A stretch of DNA of 64,000 bases from Actinotignum urinale DSM 15805 (GTDB lineage Bacteria; Actinomycetota; Actinomycetes; Actinomycetales; Actinomycetaceae): positions 249,086 through 313,085 of the forward strand of contig NZ_ATUY01000002.1 of the NCBI RefSeq assembly GCF_000420445.1, written 5' to 3'. The stretch's first letter is position 1. Each line of letters opens with the position of its first letter. The position numbers and the translations under genes were made by a program. Below, one piece after another: positions 28,016 through 37,896 of this stretch. The notes below the pieces were generated by a model. The model searched no databases. It had not been told where the DNA came from and saw only the letters and a list, made by a program, of their open reading frames with translations.

Positions 28016-29070
28016 GTACTTTTTCCCACCAGCCCCTTCATTCTTCGCGTAAAGACGATCACGTCGCCCATGCCCTTGCGCAAGAAGAACAGCGCAACGA
28101 CTGGGATAATGTTGAATTTGTCCATCACGCCCTGGGTGCTTGCGACGTCGCCAGCGTCGATATTTCCACGGAATTTGCTGGAGCCCGTTGGGCCACGCCA
28201 TTCTACATTAACGCCATGACGGGCGGAAGCCATGCCACCGGCGAACTTAACCGCCGACTGGCTGTGGCCGCGCGTGAATATCACGTGCCTATGGCGTCGG
28301 GGTCTACCAGTGTTGCCCTTGATTATCCGGAGCTTGCCCACACCTTCACGGTGATTCGCGAGGAAAACCCGGATGGTTTTATTTTCGCCAATATTGGCGT
28401 AAATCGAAGCGTGGACGATGCCAAACGCGCCGTGGATCTTCTTCAAGCAAACGCCCTCCAAGTTCACGTGAATGCCGTTCAGGAACTCATTATGCCCGAG
28501 GGCGACCGCGAATTTTCCCACTGGCTCGCCACTATTGAAAGGATCCGGAAGGGCGTTGAGGTTCCCGTAGTCGTCAAAGAGGTCGGGTTTGGGTTGTCTG
28601 TGCGCACTCTTCGCCAGCTCGCCTCCGCCGGTGTTGAGTTTGCGGACGTGTCCGGCCGCGGGGGCATTAATTTTGCCACGATTGAAAATGAACGACGACG
28701 GCTAAAGGACTTCGCATACATGGCCGGTTTTGGACAAAGCGCCGCGATGTGCCTTCTTGCCACCGGACTGCGTTCCTTGAAACCGGGTGCCACCGAATTC
28801 ATCCACCCTGCACTGCCAACGCTTGCGGCGAGCGGGGGAGTTCGCACGCCACTAGATCTGATGCGAGGGCTTGCGTTGGGCGCCAAAGCTGTGGGCGTTG
28901 CGGGACATTTTTTGCGTAGGGCGCAGATTGGCGAGGAGGCCGTCGTCGAAACACTGGGAATGTGGGCCGAGCACTCGCGTTCTCTCATGGCACTTCTCGG
29001 GGCTCGTCGAGTTTCGGATCTTGCGAACGCAGATGTAACCTTGCACGGAGATCTCGTTCGCTTCGCGTAG
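28012..29070 (+). CDS. fni: Type 2 isopentenyl-diphosphate isomerase (FMN)
   Basis: A 352-residue Fni/Idi2. RKDDHVAHAL near residue 10, FYINAMTGGSHAT near 64, VHVNAVQE near 150 (substrate and Mg contacts), VVKEVGFGLS and DVSGRGGINFA (FMN contacts) are visible. It interconverts isopentenyl and dimethylallyl diphosphate using reduced FMN. The frame is open upstream into mvaK2, but GTG 28012 follows AAGGAGG and overlaps the upstream stop. It ends the first mevalonate transcription unit. Confidence 0.95.
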   Translation: MSTFSHQPLHSSRKDDHVAHALAQEEQRNDWDNVEFVHHALGACDVASVDISTEFAGARWATPFYINAMTGGSHATGELNRRLAVAAREYHVPMASGSTSVALDYPELAHTFTVIREENPDGFIFANIGVNRSVDDAKRAVDLLQANALQVHVNAVQELIMPEGDREFSHWLATIERIRKGVEVPVVVKEVGFGLSVRTLRQLASAGVEFADVSGRGGINFATIENERRRLKDFAYMAGFGQSAAMCLLATGLRSLKPGATEFIHPALPTLAASGGVRTPLDLMRGLALGAKAVGVAGHFLRRAQIGEEAVVETLGMWAEHSRSLMALLGARRVSDLANADVTLHGDLVRFA

Positions 29071-29175
29071 GGTGCTTTGCGCGTTACACGTGACGCACAC
29101 CGCGTCGAGCCTGTGAAATTTCGCGGCAAGCTCACAAATATGTGAAGGAAGAAAGTAATTCAGGCGCGCAGTTAG

Positions 29176-29181
29176 TACGCT
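29176..29181 (+). promoter_or_regulatory. -10 hexamer of a probable leaderless mvaA-mvaS transcript
   Basis: TACGCT lies six bases before the GTG at 29188, with no Shine-Dalgarno between. With the 117-base gap after fni, it marks a second promoter within the mevalonate cluster. Confidence 0.55.
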
Positions 29182-29187
29182 ATATAT

Positions 29188-30357
29188 GTGCAAGATTCAC
29201 GAGTAATCCCAGATTCAGTTACGCCCATCCCCACAAAATGGGTTGGCCCCATCCGCCTTAGCGGTGACATCACAGGCGAAGCCGAGGTGCCCCTCGCAAC
29301 CTACGAAAGCCCGCTGTGGCCCTCATGTAACCGTGGCGCCGATGTTTCGCGCATGGTCGATGGCGGCATCCACATCACCGTCGTTGATGAGCGCATGACC
29401 CGCTCCATCCTTTTTATTGCGCCGGATGCCCACACCGCAAGCCAGGCATGTCTCGATATTCTCGACCGCTTCCCGCAGTGGGAAAACGTTGTTTCCGGGC
29501 AGTCTCGTTTCGCACAACTTCTTGCACTTCACCCGGAAATCGTCGGAAATCTTCTCTATATCCGTTGCGAATACGCAACCGGGGATGCTTCCGGACACAA
29601 CATGGCAACCCAGGCATCCGAAGCGTTGATGCAGGCAATCTCGGCGGCGCACCCCGAACTCGAATACGGCTCCATTTCCGGAAATTACTGTATTGATAAG
29701 AAACCGTCCGCGGTGAACGGCATATTAGGGCGTGGCCGGCGCGTCATTGCCGATATTTTTATTCCCGACGAGGTTCTTGCTAAGCGTCTGCGCACAAACG
29801 CGGATGCGATGGCAGAGCTAAATTATCGGAAGAACTGGGTGGGATCCACGCTTGCGGGGGCGCTGAGAAGCGCTAACGCACATTATGCTAATATGCTCCT
29901 CGCTGTCTATCTTGCTTGCGGACAGGACGGTGCAAATATTGTGGAAGGTTCACAAGGCTTCACACATGTTGAGAAGCGCGACGGAGGACTCTATTTTTCT
30001 GTCACGTTACCGCATCTGATTGTGGGGACGGTGGGGAACGGCAAGGATTTGCCGAATATTGACGAGACGATGGAGCGCATGGGCTTGCGTGAAAACGTGG
30101 AACCGGGCGTGAATTCGCGCAGGCTTGCGGGTTTGATTGCCGCGGTTGTGTTATGCGGGGAGCTTTCTTTAATGGCGGCGCAAACCAATCCGGGTGAACT
30201 CATGCACACGCACCGAAAATTCGAGCGTGGTAAAAATAAGGCGCAGGTATCGCCCAAGCAAACATATTCTCAAACTGCCACGCCCGCATCGTCTGTGGAG
30301 GCTTGCCCAATTCACGGCGTCGAAGTCCGCAGCCGCCCAGAAAGCGAGGCGAAATAA
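29188..30357 (+). CDS. mvaA: Hydroxymethylglutaryl-CoA reductase, class I
   Basis: A 389-residue HMG-CoA reductase. GNYCIDKKPSAVN near residue 170 (catalytic Lys), EATGD-like EYATGDASGHNMAT near 130, GQDGANIVEGSQG near 250 (catalytic Asp) and HTHRKF near 335 (His) match the class I, NADPH-dependent form rather than class II. It makes mevalonate. A 40-residue polar tail has no clear role. Its TAA overlaps the ATG of mvaS by one base. The start is GTG with a leaderless-type promoter. Confidence 0.95.
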   Translation: MQDSRVIPDSVTPIPTKWVGPIRLSGDITGEAEVPLATYESPLWPSCNRGADVSRMVDGGIHITVVDERMTRSILFIAPDAHTASQACLDILDRFPQWENVVSGQSRFAQLLALHPEIVGNLLYIRCEYATGDASGHNMATQASEALMQAISAAHPELEYGSISGNYCIDKKPSAVNGILGRGRRVIADIFIPDEVLAKRLRTNADAMAELNYRKNWVGSTLAGALRSANAHYANMLLAVYLACGQDGANIVEGSQGFTHVEKRDGGLYFSVTLPHLIVGTVGNGKDLPNIDETMERMGLRENVEPGVNSRRLAGLIAAVVLCGELSLMAAQTNPGELMHTHRKFERGKNKAQVSPKQTYSQTATPASSVEACPIHGVEVRSRPESEAK

Positions 30358-31556
30358 TGGTTTCTGTTGGAATTGACGCATTAGCGCTTGCTACAACGCA
30401 TGTTCAGGTGCCGCTTTCCGCACTCGCGGACGCACTGGATGTTCCCGTCGGAAAATACCATAAGGGACTCGGGCAGGAACGTATGAGTATTCCCGCTCTC
30501 GACGAAGATGCCATCACCATGGGAGCCGAAGCTGCCACAAAACTCCTTGCGCATACGGGAACGGATGGTATCCGCACACTTTTGTACGCCTCAGAATCCG
30601 GCGTGGACCAATCCAAAGCGGGTGGCGTGTTCATTCATGGAATTCTTGGACTGCCTCGCCATATCCGCACCGTCGAACTAAAAGAAGCGTGCTATGGTGG
30701 CACCGCGGCATTACAAACTGCGTTAGCTTTCGTCGCACGTAATCCGGAAGAAAAAGCGCTTGTTATTGCCTCCGATATTGCAAGATATACGACGGACGAG
30801 TCCGGGGAACCAACTCAGGGCGCGGGTGCGGTGGCGATGCTCGTGAGCGCAAACCCGCGACTCGTGGAAATTGAGCCGGTCAGCGGGGTCTACACCCTGG
30901 ACATTAACGATTTTTGGCGCCCCAACGATTCCAGCACTCCTTACGTTCACGGGCACGTTTCCATGGATGCTTACATGGATGCGTTTACGGGGGCGTGGGA
31001 TGATTATCGCGCGTATGGGGGCAGAGATATTGGCGAGTTTGCGCGCTTTGTCCATCATCAGCCCTTTGGCAAAATGGCGCGTAAGGCACACGCCCGGCTC
31101 ATGGAGTACACGGGGGTTCATCGGCAAGCCACTAACGACACCGTGAACACGGACGATTCCGTTATCGAAGCCGGGCTCATTTACGGCAGCCATATTGGAA
31201 ATTCCTATACGGCGGCTCTCTATATTGGTTTGGCCTCCCTTCTCGGCAACGATTCCGAAGATTTAACGCACAAAAAAATCGGGATGTTTAGTTACGGCAG
31301 TGGGGCGGTGAGCGAATTCTTCTGCGCCGTGCCGCAGCCTGGCTATCGGGAGGTGTTGGCTCAAACGGGGGCGGATGCGCGAAGCGTCATGGACATGCTG
31401 GATGCGCGCACCGAGGTCGATTTCCGCACCTATCGCGTGATGCACGCAGCGTTGCGAACAGACAGTGAAGATTTTGAAACCCCGAGCCAAACCACCGGCC
31501 CTTACCGTTGGGCTGGCGTTCAAGGAAAAATCCGCCGGTATTCTGCCACTTCCTAA
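30357..31556 (+). CDS. mvaS: Hydroxymethylglutaryl-CoA synthase
   Basis: A 399-residue HMG-CoA synthase. Acid E80 lies in YASESGVDQSKAGG, the acyl-accepting C112 in KEACYGGTAALQTAL, and the catalytic His in FVHHQPFGKMARKAH near 235. It condenses acetyl-CoA and acetoacetyl-CoA. ATG 30357 overlaps the mvaA stop (TAATG). With the upstream genes it completes the route from acetoacetyl-CoA to isopentenyl diphosphate. The gene order matches the mevalonate cluster of Streptomyces CL190. The C-terminus lies in the first copy of a 64-bp repeat. Confidence 0.95.
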   Translation: MVSVGIDALALATTHVQVPLSALADALDVPVGKYHKGLGQERMSIPALDEDAITMGAEAATKLLAHTGTDGIRTLLYASESGVDQSKAGGVFIHGILGLPRHIRTVELKEACYGGTAALQTALAFVARNPEEKALVIASDIARYTTDESGEPTQGAGAVAMLVSANPRLVEIEPVSGVYTLDINDFWRPNDSSTPYVHGHVSMDAYMDAFTGAWDDYRAYGGRDIGEFARFVHHQPFGKMARKAHARLMEYTGVHRQATNDTVNTDDSVIEAGLIYGSHIGNSYTAALYIGLASLLGNDSEDLTHKKIGMFSYGSGAVSEFFCAVPQPGYREVLAQTGADARSVMDMLDARTEVDFRTYRVMHAALRTDSEDFETPSQTTGPYRWAGVQGKIRRYSATS

Positions 31557-31664
31557 GCGTGCCACCTACCGTTGGTCTGGTGTGCGAGGAAAAATTTGCC
31601 CACTCACATGCCCCCACCACCTTCCCTACTTACCGTTGGGCTGGTGTGCAAAGAAAATCCGCCA
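31503..31664 (+). repeat. Three copies of a 64-bp tandem repeat across the mvaS stop
   Basis: TACCGTTGG(G/T)CTGG starts at 31503, 31567 and 31631, exactly 64 bases apart, and each copy is followed by a related GAAAAATYYGCC segment. The first copy encodes the last residues of mvaS and contains its stop; the others are noncoding. Confidence 0.9.
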
Positions 31665-31837
31665 CTATACGACGAACGGGGGCGCGTAGAAGTGTGCGAA
31701 CCGAATGTACGTAGAAATGCGCGGACGGACTGTGCGCAGGGCGTCGTCGACCTTCATATTCACAAGAAAACGCAAGCAATAATTGACGTTTTTATCGACA
31801 CACGCTCGCAAAATTAGGGACCTAATTCCTTTTTAGA

Positions 31838-31843
31838 TAGGAT
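31838..31843 (+). promoter_or_regulatory. -10-like hexamer before chdC
   Basis: TAGGAT is six bases before ATG 31850. The AGGA inside it could instead act as a Shine-Dalgarno seven bases upstream; both readings point to the same start codon. Confidence 0.4.
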
Positions 31844-31849
31844 ATGCGT

Positions 31850-32593
31850 ATGGCTGAACAAAATGTGACTAATGACCATCCGGAGAAAAATCCAAGCTGG
31901 ACGGCACACGACCAGAAACGTGACGCAAAGGCGCAATACGCGCTCTATTCAATTTTTAAACGCCCCCTGGGCGGAACCGACATTGATAATCCGGAAGAAG
32001 CAGTGAAGCTCTTCGAGGATGTCGTTGAAAGCTACAAGAGCCGCGTGACGGTGCGTGGCGTGTATGACGTATCCAACTTCCGAGCTGGTGCAGATCTGCT
32101 CGTGTGGGTACACGGACCGAATTTGCAAGATATCCAGGCTCTTATGCGTGATATTCGTAAGACTCCTCTGTTCGCTGGGCTGGAACCCATCTGGCAGGTT
32201 GGTGGCGTTCACGTTATTGCGGAATTCAACAGGATGCACGCGCCGGCGTTCCAGGAAGGACACGCCCCCAGGAAGTGGATTACGATTTATCCCTTCGTGC
32301 GCAAGGCGGACTGGTACCTCATGGATAATCGTGAGCGCGCCCTTATGTTACGTGAACACGGGTCTGAGGCCTCAAAGTTCACGAATGTTCTTGCCAACAC
32401 GGTTGCTGCGTTCGCTATGAGCGACTACGAGTGGATGCTTGCCTTCGAGAGCGATGATCCGACGGAACTTGTCGAACTTATGCGAACTATGCGCTACACC
32501 AAGGCGCGCATGTACATGAAGAATGAGCTTCCCTTCCACTTTGGGCGACGCATCGAATACGGGGAGCTTCCGGTCGTTCTTCGATACCTATGA
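31850..32593 (+). CDS. chdC: Coproheme decarboxylase (chlorite-dismutase-like, HemQ)
   Basis: A protein of 247 residues from ATG 31850 (an in-frame ATG two codons upstream is less well placed). It has the chlorite-dismutase fold sequence: YALYSIFKRP, YDVSNFRAGADLLVWVHG, ITIYPFVRKADWYLM and MLAFESDDPTELVELMRTMR. In actinobacteria this family removes two propionates from Fe-coproporphyrin III to give heme b. The YPFVRK segment holds the likely active-site Tyr. The next gene, overlapping by four bases, encodes the enzyme that makes its substrate. Confidence 0.94.
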   Translation: MAEQNVTNDHPEKNPSWTAHDQKRDAKAQYALYSIFKRPLGGTDIDNPEEAVKLFEDVVESYKSRVTVRGVYDVSNFRAGADLLVWVHGPNLQDIQALMRDIRKTPLFAGLEPIWQVGGVHVIAEFNRMHAPAFQEGHAPRKWITIYPFVRKADWYLMDNRERALMLREHGSEASKFTNVLANTVAAFAMSDYEWMLAFESDDPTELVELMRTMRYTKARMYMKNELPFHFGRRIEYGELPVVLRYL

Positions 32594-34203
32594 GCCTATT
32601 AACACCCAAAAATTCGCGGCAGGTGTGTGAATCAGACGCGACGTCTGCACACGCCTGCATAAGCGAAAAAACAGAGAGTATTTGTGAACATTCTCGAGCC
32701 CAAGCGGAAGAGATTGCGGCGCGTAAGGCGCCCTCAGCGCCTGCCAATAGTGCAGAACTACACCCTGGCGAATACGTGTATGGTGCCTGCGAAACTGTTG
32801 GGCGTTCTGTTCGAGCGGGAAATCTGTGGGTTGAGGAACCGGTTGCTTACGACGCCGTGATTCTTGCCAGCTTTGGCGGGCCGGACGGGCAGGCAGATGT
32901 TGTGCCCTTCCTGCGCAATGTGACGGCAGGGCGCGGGATTCCCGATGAACGCCTGGAGGAAGTAGCGGTTCACTATCGACTCAACGGCGGAGTTTCCCCG
33001 ATTAACGAACAAAATATGCGTTTGCGGGAGGCTCTGGAGGAAGAACTGAACAGCCGTGGCTTCACTATCCCTGTCTATTTGGGGAATCGTAACTGGGCGC
33101 CATATACGCATGAAGCTGTTGAAGAAGCATATCGGGCGGGACATCGCACTTTACTTGCGGTAACGACCTCAGCATATTCGGGCTATTCGTCGTGCCGCCA
33201 ATACCGGGAGGATTTCGCGAACGCCCTGGAGCATACTGGGTTGCGCGGCGCGGTCACCGTCGATAAAATTCGAGAATATTTCAACCACCCCGGTTTTTTG
33301 ACACCCTTTATTGAGGATCTTACGCAGGCGTATGTGCGGTTGCTTGAAGAAGGACATGCGCCGAAAAATATTGAGGTTTTATTTACGACGCACTCGATTC
33401 CATGCGCCGATAATGCGCGGTCTGGGCCTAATATGCGTGAGGTTTTGGCTGGTTCTGTTTCAAAAAACACAGTTGCCGGTATCGACTCTATTTCAGAAAG
33501 TGTAGTTGCCGGTATAGACTCTGTTTCAGAATGTGCAGCTTCAACTCATGGCACCATACCGGAACACGTACCCTCAGATGTAGGTTCCGAACCAGAATAC
33601 ACAACAACCTCCGTCGTCCATCACAATGCGGGATCCAAAGATTGCGTTGATTCAATTCATTCTTGTACGACGACGATTGAGGACGTTGTTGCCGCTTGCC
33701 AGGAATATGGACTCTATGTCCAACAGCATCGCGAAGCCATCGATGCCGTGCGTGGCGAAGTGGAAAATCGTGTTGGGCAGAGGCTCAATTATCGTTTGGT
33801 TTACCAGTCGCGTAGTGGCCCTCCGCATGTTCCGTGGTTGGAACCGGATATTAACGATGTGATTGAAGAATTGCCGGGTCAGGGACGTACCGCTGTTGTG
33901 GTTGTTCCCATCGGTTTTGTATCCGATCACATGGAAGTCCTGTGGGATTTGGATAATGAGGCGCGAGCGACGGCCGCGAAATGCGGTCTGGCTTTTATAC
34001 GCACCGCCACCCCGGAGTTAAATCCAATGTTCATTCGAGGACTTGCCGATTTGGTGGAGGAGCGATTGAAGGGCACACCGCGGGCTCAGCGCCCAGCGTT
34101 AACACCTCTAGGCCCAGCGCCCGATATTTGTCCGGCGGGTTCGTGTAGGCATTCAAGGCGCCCTGAAGCGCCGGCAATTGCGGGAATTCCTTCAGAAATA
34201 TAG
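32590..34203 (+). CDS. cpfC: Coproporphyrin ferrochelatase with extra N-terminal and internal segments
   Basis: A 537-residue ferrochelatase, well above the usual 330-400. The core starts near residue 87 (YDAVILASFGGPDG), with YSGYSSCRQYRED near 200, FTTHSIPCADN near 270 and GFVSDHMEVLWDLDNEA near 450 (metal and catalytic region). Extra parts are an 86-residue polar N-terminus and an insert of about 75 residues (287-362) with an 11-residue repeat (VAGIDSISESV). Cys202 and the C-terminal CPAGSC fit the [2Fe-2S] ligands known in actinobacterial enzymes. It inserts Fe2+ into coproporphyrin III. The ATG overlaps the chdC stop. Confidence 0.93.
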   Translation: MSLLTPKNSRQVCESDATSAHACISEKTESICEHSRAQAEEIAARKAPSAPANSAELHPGEYVYGACETVGRSVRAGNLWVEEPVAYDAVILASFGGPDGQADVVPFLRNVTAGRGIPDERLEEVAVHYRLNGGVSPINEQNMRLREALEEELNSRGFTIPVYLGNRNWAPYTHEAVEEAYRAGHRTLLAVTTSAYSGYSSCRQYREDFANALEHTGLRGAVTVDKIREYFNHPGFLTPFIEDLTQAYVRLLEEGHAPKNIEVLFTTHSIPCADNARSGPNMREVLAGSVSKNTVAGIDSISESVVAGIDSVSECAASTHGTIPEHVPSDVGSEPEYTTTSVVHHNAGSKDCVDSIHSCTTTIEDVVAACQEYGLYVQQHREAIDAVRGEVENRVGQRLNYRLVYQSRSGPPHVPWLEPDINDVIEELPGQGRTAVVVVPIGFVSDHMEVLWDLDNEARATAAKCGLAFIRTATPELNPMFIRGLADLVEERLKGTPRAQRPALTPLGPAPDICPAGSCRHSRRPEAPAIAGIPSEI

Positions 34204-34303
34204 GCGCTGTTTCGCGCTATTCCGTGCTGTTTCGCGCTATTCCGTGCTGTTTCGCGCTATTCCGTGCTGTTTCGCGCTATTCCGTGCTGTTTCGCGCTAT
34301 TCC
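34204..34303 (+). repeat. Five copies of a 20-bp tandem repeat
   Basis: The unit GTGCTGTTTCGCGCTATTCC is repeated five times without spacing; only the first copy differs, by one base. It begins at the cpfC stop, fills the gap to orn and overlaps the last codons of orn on the other strand. It is VNTR-like. Confidence 0.97.
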
Positions 34304-34965
34304 GCGCTATCTGCTGATGCTGGTGTTGTTGGCGAATCCGCGGACACCAGTTTCGCCGTCTTGCCTTCGACTGTATGCGCAATTTTTTCCGATTCGGAAA
34401 CGTTGGGGCCGTCGTCGTGCGGGAAAAGAACCTCACGATAGTAACGCAACTCGTCAATGGAATCGTAAATATCGCCGAGGGCGCGGTGGTTTCCGAATTT
34501 TTTGGGGCTGGCAAAATACACGCGCGGATACCAACGCTTCGTGAGCTCTTTGAGGGAGGAGACGTCGATAATACGATAGTGGAGGAATTCGATGAGCTTC
34601 GGCATGTATTTTTCGAGGAACATCTTATCGGTGCCAACGGAATTGCCACCGAGGGGTGCCTTGCCTGCGGGGATGCGCGCTGAAAGATAGTCGAGAACCT
34701 GCTGCTCCGCCTCCCCGAGAGCCACGCCCTGCACCCATTCGTTAATGAGCCCCGAGTTCGTGTGCATATCGCGAACGAAGTCACCCATACTGTTTTCAGC
34801 CGCTTCGCTGGGGCGAATAACAATATCAATACCTTCATCCACGGGGTTTAAATCACCATCAGTGACGACGACGGAAATTTCAACAAGTTCATCAATCGAT
34901 AGGTCCAAGCCGGTCATTTCACAGTCGATCCAGACAATGGGATCTTTAACTTCTTCTTTCTTCAC
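34297..34965 (-). CDS. orn: Oligoribonuclease
   Basis: A DEDDh exoribonuclease of 222 residues if started at GTG 34965. PIVWIDCEMTGLDLS carries the first acidic pair, with STDxD-equivalent DVSSLKELTKRW and HRALGDIYDSI (His and Asp) later. It degrades 2-5-nt RNAs to mononucleotides. GTG 34965 has TAAAAT seven bases upstream; ATG 35001 is in frame but has neither box. A 30-residue acidic and Ser/Ala tail ends in the 20-bp repeat block. Confidence 0.92.
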   Translation of the reverse strand: MKKEEVKDPIVWIDCEMTGLDLSIDELVEISVVVTDGDLNPVDEGIDIVIRPSEAAENSMGDFVRDMHTNSGLINEWVQGVALGEAEQQVLDYLSARIPAGKAPLGGNSVGTDKMFLEKYMPKLIEFLHYRIIDVSSLKELTKRWYPRVYFASPKKFGNHRALGDIYDSIDELRYYREVLFPHDDGPNVSESEKIAHTVEGKTAKLVSADSPTTPASADSAE

Positions 34966-34972
34966 GTCCTCA

Positions 34973-34978
34973 ATTTTA
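34973..34978 (-). promoter_or_regulatory. -10 hexamer of a probable leaderless orn transcript
   Basis: On the minus strand TAAAAT is followed by seven bases (TGAGGAC) and GTG 34965. The GAGG in the spacer is too close to be a good Shine-Dalgarno. Confidence 0.45.
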
Positions 34979-35171
34979 GCCCTTTGGGTGGGGTTGTGCA
35001 TGTCCCGGGCAAAAGCGCGAGTTGTGAGAGAACTGAGTGTTAAACATACGTGTGGGCGCGTCCGAGCAGGTAGCCGAGAGGGCGTATTCCTCGAGAGCAT
35101 GACAGATTGTGTGCTGGCACGTTCCTACGGACGCGAAAAGCAACCCAGATAACGTGAGGACGGCAGATACT

Positions 35172-35205
35172 TGTGGGCGCGTCCACAGTTGCAAACGCGC
35201 CCACA
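35172..35205. other. Hairpin upstream of orn
   Basis: Arms TGTGGGCGCGT (35172-35182) and ACGCGCCCACA (35195-35205) pair perfectly. A single copy of the left arm also occurs near 35049. It lies between orn (starting leftward) and the end of rfbB, so it could terminate rfbB transcription. Confidence 0.5.
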
Positions 35206-35281
35206 GCTCTGAATTATTAATTTCACGAATACCTCAAGGTGAAGAACCACTGCGTCGGTTGCGAACACGGATTTTTGGCGT

Positions 35282-36391
<1,110 letters not shown>

Positions 36392-36572
36392 CTAGAAAAA
36401 ATACACATCGGCATCATATGAACGTGCCGTTAACAGTCCCATCCTACCGGGTTTCTATGCTAAGAGAAGTAAAACTCGCTCGGAGCTTGGAAAGCTCTTT
36501 CTTTGCGTGGGTACATTTTGATATGGATTATGTGTGTGTGTAAAAGGTTTGCTAAAGTTATCCGGCAAAATA

Positions 36573-36608
36573 AAGGTTGCCTCAACGCTCAACCATTGAG
36601 GCAACCTT
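36573..36608 (-). terminator. Terminator after the exporter genes
   Basis: 13-bp arms AAGGTTGCCTCAA and TTGAGGCAACCTT with a 10-base loop. On the minus strand the hairpin is followed by TTTATTTT. It ends the exporter transcript 31 bases after its stop. Confidence 0.9.
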
Positions 36609-36639
36609 AGATGTGATATTTTAGGATAAAAACGAAATA

Positions 36640-37896
36640 CTAAGATTGTGGTTTTACGTCAACAACATCTTGGTCGATATCTTTAGAGGTCACGTGGATT
36701 GTTGGGAATGTTTTGACGTATCCTTTCGTCATGGCGTCGCTGTGAACGGTAAAGAGCGAGGTCCGGTAGCTACTTGCTTGGGGGACTCCGTAGGAGTCTA
36801 GAATTTTCACATTGAAAACGTATTTCCCATCCCCAATATAGAAGGTGGGAAGGTGGAAGGTAATAGCAGTTTCACCGTTTATCGTCGGCATAGCGTAGCG
36901 ACGCCAACGGGTATCTATCCCAAAAACGAGTGTTTCTTCAAGGTCTTCAATATCTATGATGACGTCGTAGTTGCTGAAGGGTTGTTGTGCTGTAATGTTG
37001 ACACGCACATCAAGATCCTTGCCTGAGGAATGATACTTTTCTCCGTTGTAGTAGTCCTTAAGTGGTGAAACTATCGTCACGTCGTTAATTTTTACTATGC
37101 TGTCTTCGCTATTTTCGGTTGTTTCAAGGGAGGATTGTAATTCATCAGCGTAAGTTTTATGCAAAACAGCCATTGCTTCCTTTGCGGGACCTTCTGCAAT
37201 CACTTTCCCGTGTTGTAGGACGACGGCGCGATCGCACACCTCCATAATTTGTTCCGCAGAATGTGAAACAAGGATAATGGAGCGGCCTTCTTCCTGGAAT
37301 TGTTTAATTTTATTCATGCATTTGCGTTGGAACGGCTCATCGCCCACTGCAAGAACTTCATCAACCAGGAGAATATCCGGATTTGAATGAACGGCGACGG
37401 CAAAGGCTAAACGCACATACATTCCGGAGGAATAGAACTTAACTTGAGTTCCAATGAAATCACGAATTCCGGAAAATTCAATAATGGACTCTAGTTGTTC
37501 ATCAATTTCTTCGTTTGTTAGACCGAGAATAGAGGCATTAAGGTAAATGTTTTCCAGCCCCGTAAGGTCGGGGTGGAAGCCTGCACCAAGCTCAAGAAGT
37601 GCAGCTACACGTCCGCGAACAAAAACTTCCCCGGAATCTGGGGTAAGAATCCCGCCAATATGTTTTAACAATGTTGATTTTCCAGAACCATTTGGCCCTG
37701 CTAGTCCAAGAGATTCACCGGCTCGTAATTCAAGGTTGACATGATCGAGAGCAGTGAATTTTTTCTCGTGGGCTTTAGTTCTGCCAAAATTGACGATACG
37801 TTCTTTGAGAGATTTCGCTTTTTTCATCGTAAATTTTTTGACAATATCGCGAGCTTCGATGACGTTGGCAGTATCGGGACGTGTATATTCTGGCAT
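36640..37896 (-). CDS. ABC transporter ATP-binding protein, Wzt/TagH type
   Basis: A 418-residue polysaccharide-export ATPase. The N-terminal ATPase has Walker A GPNGSGKST near 82, signature YSSGMYVRLAFA near 155 and Walker B ILLVDEVLAVGDE near 175. From about residue 250 there is a beta-rich Wzt-like domain of 165 residues, which in known exporters recognises the modified end of the glycan. It works with the adjacent permease to move a lipid-linked polysaccharide out of the cell. The ATG follows AGGAG. Chain specificity unknown. Confidence 0.93.
   Translation of the reverse strand: MPEYTRPDTANVIEARDIVKKFTMKKAKSLKERIVNFGRTKAHEKKFTALDHVNLELRAGESLGLAGPNGSGKSTLLKHIGGILTPDSGEVFVRGRVAALLELGAGFHPDLTGLENIYLNASILGLTNEEIDEQLESIIEFSGIRDFIGTQVKFYSSGMYVRLAFAVAVHSNPDILLVDEVLAVGDEPFQRKCMNKIKQFQEEGRSIILVSHSAEQIMEVCDRAVVLQHGKVIAEGPAKEAMAVLHKTYADELQSSLETTENSEDSIVKINDVTIVSPLKDYYNGEKYHSSGKDLDVRVNITAQQPFSNYDVIIDIEDLEETLVFGIDTRWRRYAMPTINGETAITFHLPTFYIGDGKYVFNVKILDSYGVPQASSYRTSLFTVHSDAMTKGYVKTFPTIHVTSKDIDQDVVDVKPQS

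Noticed and set aside
34204..34303. A CRISPR array in the 20-bp repeat block
   Set aside because: The units are head-to-tail without spacers and no cas gene is in the window.
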